Source: Streptococcus suis (GTDB taxonomy: Bacteria > Bacillota > Bacilli > Lactobacillales > Streptococcaceae). From it: DNA of 64,000 nucleotides. A program made the translations under genes and the position numbers. Shown here piece after piece: positions 62,814 to 64,000 of the stretch (position 1 is the stretch's first letter; each line of letters starts with the position of its first letter). The notes beneath the pieces were generated by a model. That model did no database searches. It was not told the origin of the DNA and saw only the letters and a program-made list of their open reading frames with translations. The stretch lies in contig NZ_JAEUXI010000002.1 in the NCBI RefSeq assembly GCF_016775005.1, positions 248,001 through 312,000 of the forward strand, read 5' to 3'.

Positions 62814-62846
62814 CCAGACAGACCCAACTGTTTGGGGCTTTTTTCA
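62814..62846 (+). terminator. Attenuator in the rpoY-rnjA leader
   Basis: CCAGACAG (62814-62821) pairs with CTGTTTGG (62828-62835, one G-U) around a 6-nt loop, then GGCTTTTTT. It falls between the promoter and the first gene, the layout of an attenuator. Confidence 0.75.
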
Positions 62847-62882
62847 TAGTTGCCAGTCAAAAAGAAAGGATATACCCAACCC

Positions 62883-63113
62883 ATGATTTATAAAGTATTT
62901 TACCAAGAAACTAAAACGAGCCCACGCCGCGAGCAAACTCGCTCTCTTTACTTAGAAGTAGAGGCAGCTAGTGAACTCGAAGGCCGTATCATCGCTCGTG
63001 AATTGGTGGAAACCAACCGTCCTGAATACAACATCGAGTTCATCGAATTGCTTTCAAGCAACCATTTGGAGTACGAAAAAGCCCACGCAGATTTCACATT
63101 AACGGAGTTCTAA
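62883..63113 (+). CDS. rpoY: RNA polymerase epsilon subunit
   Basis: A 76-residue protein (DUF1447), the small epsilon subunit of Firmicutes RNA polymerase. [19 protein letters not shown] is the family start, so ATG 62883 is used; AAAGGA lies upstream. A longer frame from 62850 lacks support. It is followed 3 bp later by rnjA, the conserved Gram-positive order. Confidence 0.94.
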   Translation: MIYKVFYQETKTSPRREQTRSLYLEVEAASELEGRIIARELVETNRPEYNIEFIELLSSNHLEYEKAHADFTLTEF

Positions 63114-63116
63114 TCC

Positions 63117-64000
63117 ATGTCATCAGTAAATCTAAAACCTCATGAAGTTGGCGTTTTCGCCATCGGTGGTTTGGGAGAAATCGGGAAAAATACCTACGGT
63201 ATCGAGTATAAGGATGAAATCCTCATCGTCGATGCCGGTATCAAGTTCCCAGAAGATGACCTCTTGGGCATTGACTACGTTATCCCAGACTACTCCTATA
63301 TCGTTGAAAACCTAGACCGCGTTAAGGGACTGGTCATCACGCACGGACACGAAGACCACATCGGAGGCATTCCCTTCCTGCTCAAGCAGGCAAATGTCCC
63401 AATCTATGCAGGTCCATTAGCCCTTGCCCTTATCCGTGGCAAATTGGAAGAGCACGGACTACTCCGTGATGCAACCTTGCATGAAATCAACCACAAGACT
63501 GAGTTGACTTTCAAGCACCTCAAAGTCAGCTTCTTCCGTACCACCCACTCCATTCCAGAACCACTTGGTATCGTCGTTGATACCCCTCAAGGAAAAATCG
63601 TCTGTACCGGTGACTTCAAGTTCGACTTCACTCCAGTTGGCGAGCCAGCAGACCTGCACCGCATGGCTGCTCTCGGTGAAGAAGGCGTTCTCTGCCTCCT
63701 CTCTGACTCTACCAACGCCGAAGTCCCAACCTTTACTAACTCGGAAAAAGTGGTCGGTCAGTCCATCATGAAGCTGATTGAAGGCATCCACGGACGCATT
63801 ATCTTCGCATCCTTTGCCTCCAACATCTTCCGCCTCCAGCAGGCTGCAGATGCCGCTGTCAAGACCGGTCGTAAGATTGCTGTCTTTGGCCGCTCCATGG
63901 AAAAAGCTATCGTCAATGGTATCGAGCTCGGCTACATCAAGGTACCTAAGGATACCTTCATCGAGCCAAACGAGATCAAAGAATACCCTGCCAGCGAGAT
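63117..64000 (+). CDS. rnjA: Ribonuclease J1, N-terminal part
   Basis: ATG 63117 opens [25 protein letters not shown], and the frame stays open to the window end (294 codons of about 560). The metallo-beta-lactamase motif [11 protein letters not shown] (about 79-89) with zinc-binding His and Asp, and CTGDFKFD (about 163-170), mark RNase J, a 5'-3' exo- and endoribonuclease of mRNA decay. GGAG of AACGGAGTTC precedes the start, overlapping the end of rpoY. Confidence 0.95.
   Translation, partial: MSSVNLKPHEVGVFAIGGLGEIGKNTYGIEYKDEILIVDAGIKFPEDDLLGIDYVIPDYSYIVENLDRVKGLVITHGHEDHIGGIPFLLKQANVPIYAGPLALALIRGKLEEHGLLRDATLHEINHKTELTFKHLKVSFFRTTHSIPEPLGIVVDTPQGKIVCTGDFKFDFTPVGEPADLHRMAALGEEGVLCLLSDSTNAEVPTFTNSEKVVGQSIMKLIEGIHGRIIFASFASNIFRLQQAADAAVKTGRKIAVFGRSMEKAIVNGIELGYIKVPKDTFIEPNEIKEYPASE

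Overview
The window looks like the chromosome of a Streptococcus, most likely S. suis or a close relative. The evidence is a 755-residue PepX, YSIRK-type LPXTG surface glycosidases, a CppA homologue, pyruvate formate-lyase, the rpoY-rnjA pair and the rnhC-lepB-recD2 cluster. It is core chromosome with a few host-glycan and repeat-rich accessory stretches. I see no prophage, ICE, CRISPR array, rRNA or tRNA.

Layout. 0-8 kb, minus strand: MscS channel, AGCS amino-acid symporter under a glycine riboswitch, msrAB, trxA, a GNAT, and zapA-cvpA-mutS2. 8-13 kb: the treR / treP-treC trehalose locus, then a DUF1801 gene split by a 102-bp RUP-like element. 13.5-17.6 kb: a StrH-like double GH20 surface hexosaminidase with a collagen-like stalk. 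18-23 kb: a Gfo/Idh oxidoreductase, then rnhC, lepB, recD2 and a lipoprotein. 24-30 kb: a beta-lactamase-fold serine hydrolase and an mglBAC-type sugar ABC transporter with a PfkB kinase. 30-33 kb: a YwnB/YwnA-like pair and dinB. 33-39 kb: a 2127-residue GH101 endo-alpha-N-acetylgalactosaminidase. 39-49 kb: pflB, a LysM-CHAP protein, cppA with a serine hydrolase and a frameshifted DUF1697 gene, pepX and agaS. 49-57.7 kb: ybaB, a GDPD membrane protein, a YrdC protein, a GNAT, a tandem terminator array, a DUF536 protein, a cold-shock protein, an HI0933-like flavoprotein and an ABC pair. 57.8-64 kb: azlC-azlD-yeiH, tsaB-rimI-tsaD, then rpoY and the start of rnjA.

Many genes fit life on host glycans. 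The GH20 and GH101 enzymes would trim N- and O-glycans at the cell surface, the mgl-type transporter, PfkB kinase and AgaS would handle released sugars, and the tre locus takes trehalose. CcpA (cre) sites that I can see at the GH101, mglB and pflB promoters would tie these to carbon status.

The most unusual signals are regulatory or structural: a RUP-like mobile repeat that splits a gene cleanly at TA, a five-fold tandem array of one terminator hairpin, two genes with near-identical leaderless promoters, matching WalR-type sites in front of the StrH homologue and a lipoprotein, and a transcription attenuator ahead of rpoY-rnjA. I found no clear candidate for an entirely new multi-gene system.
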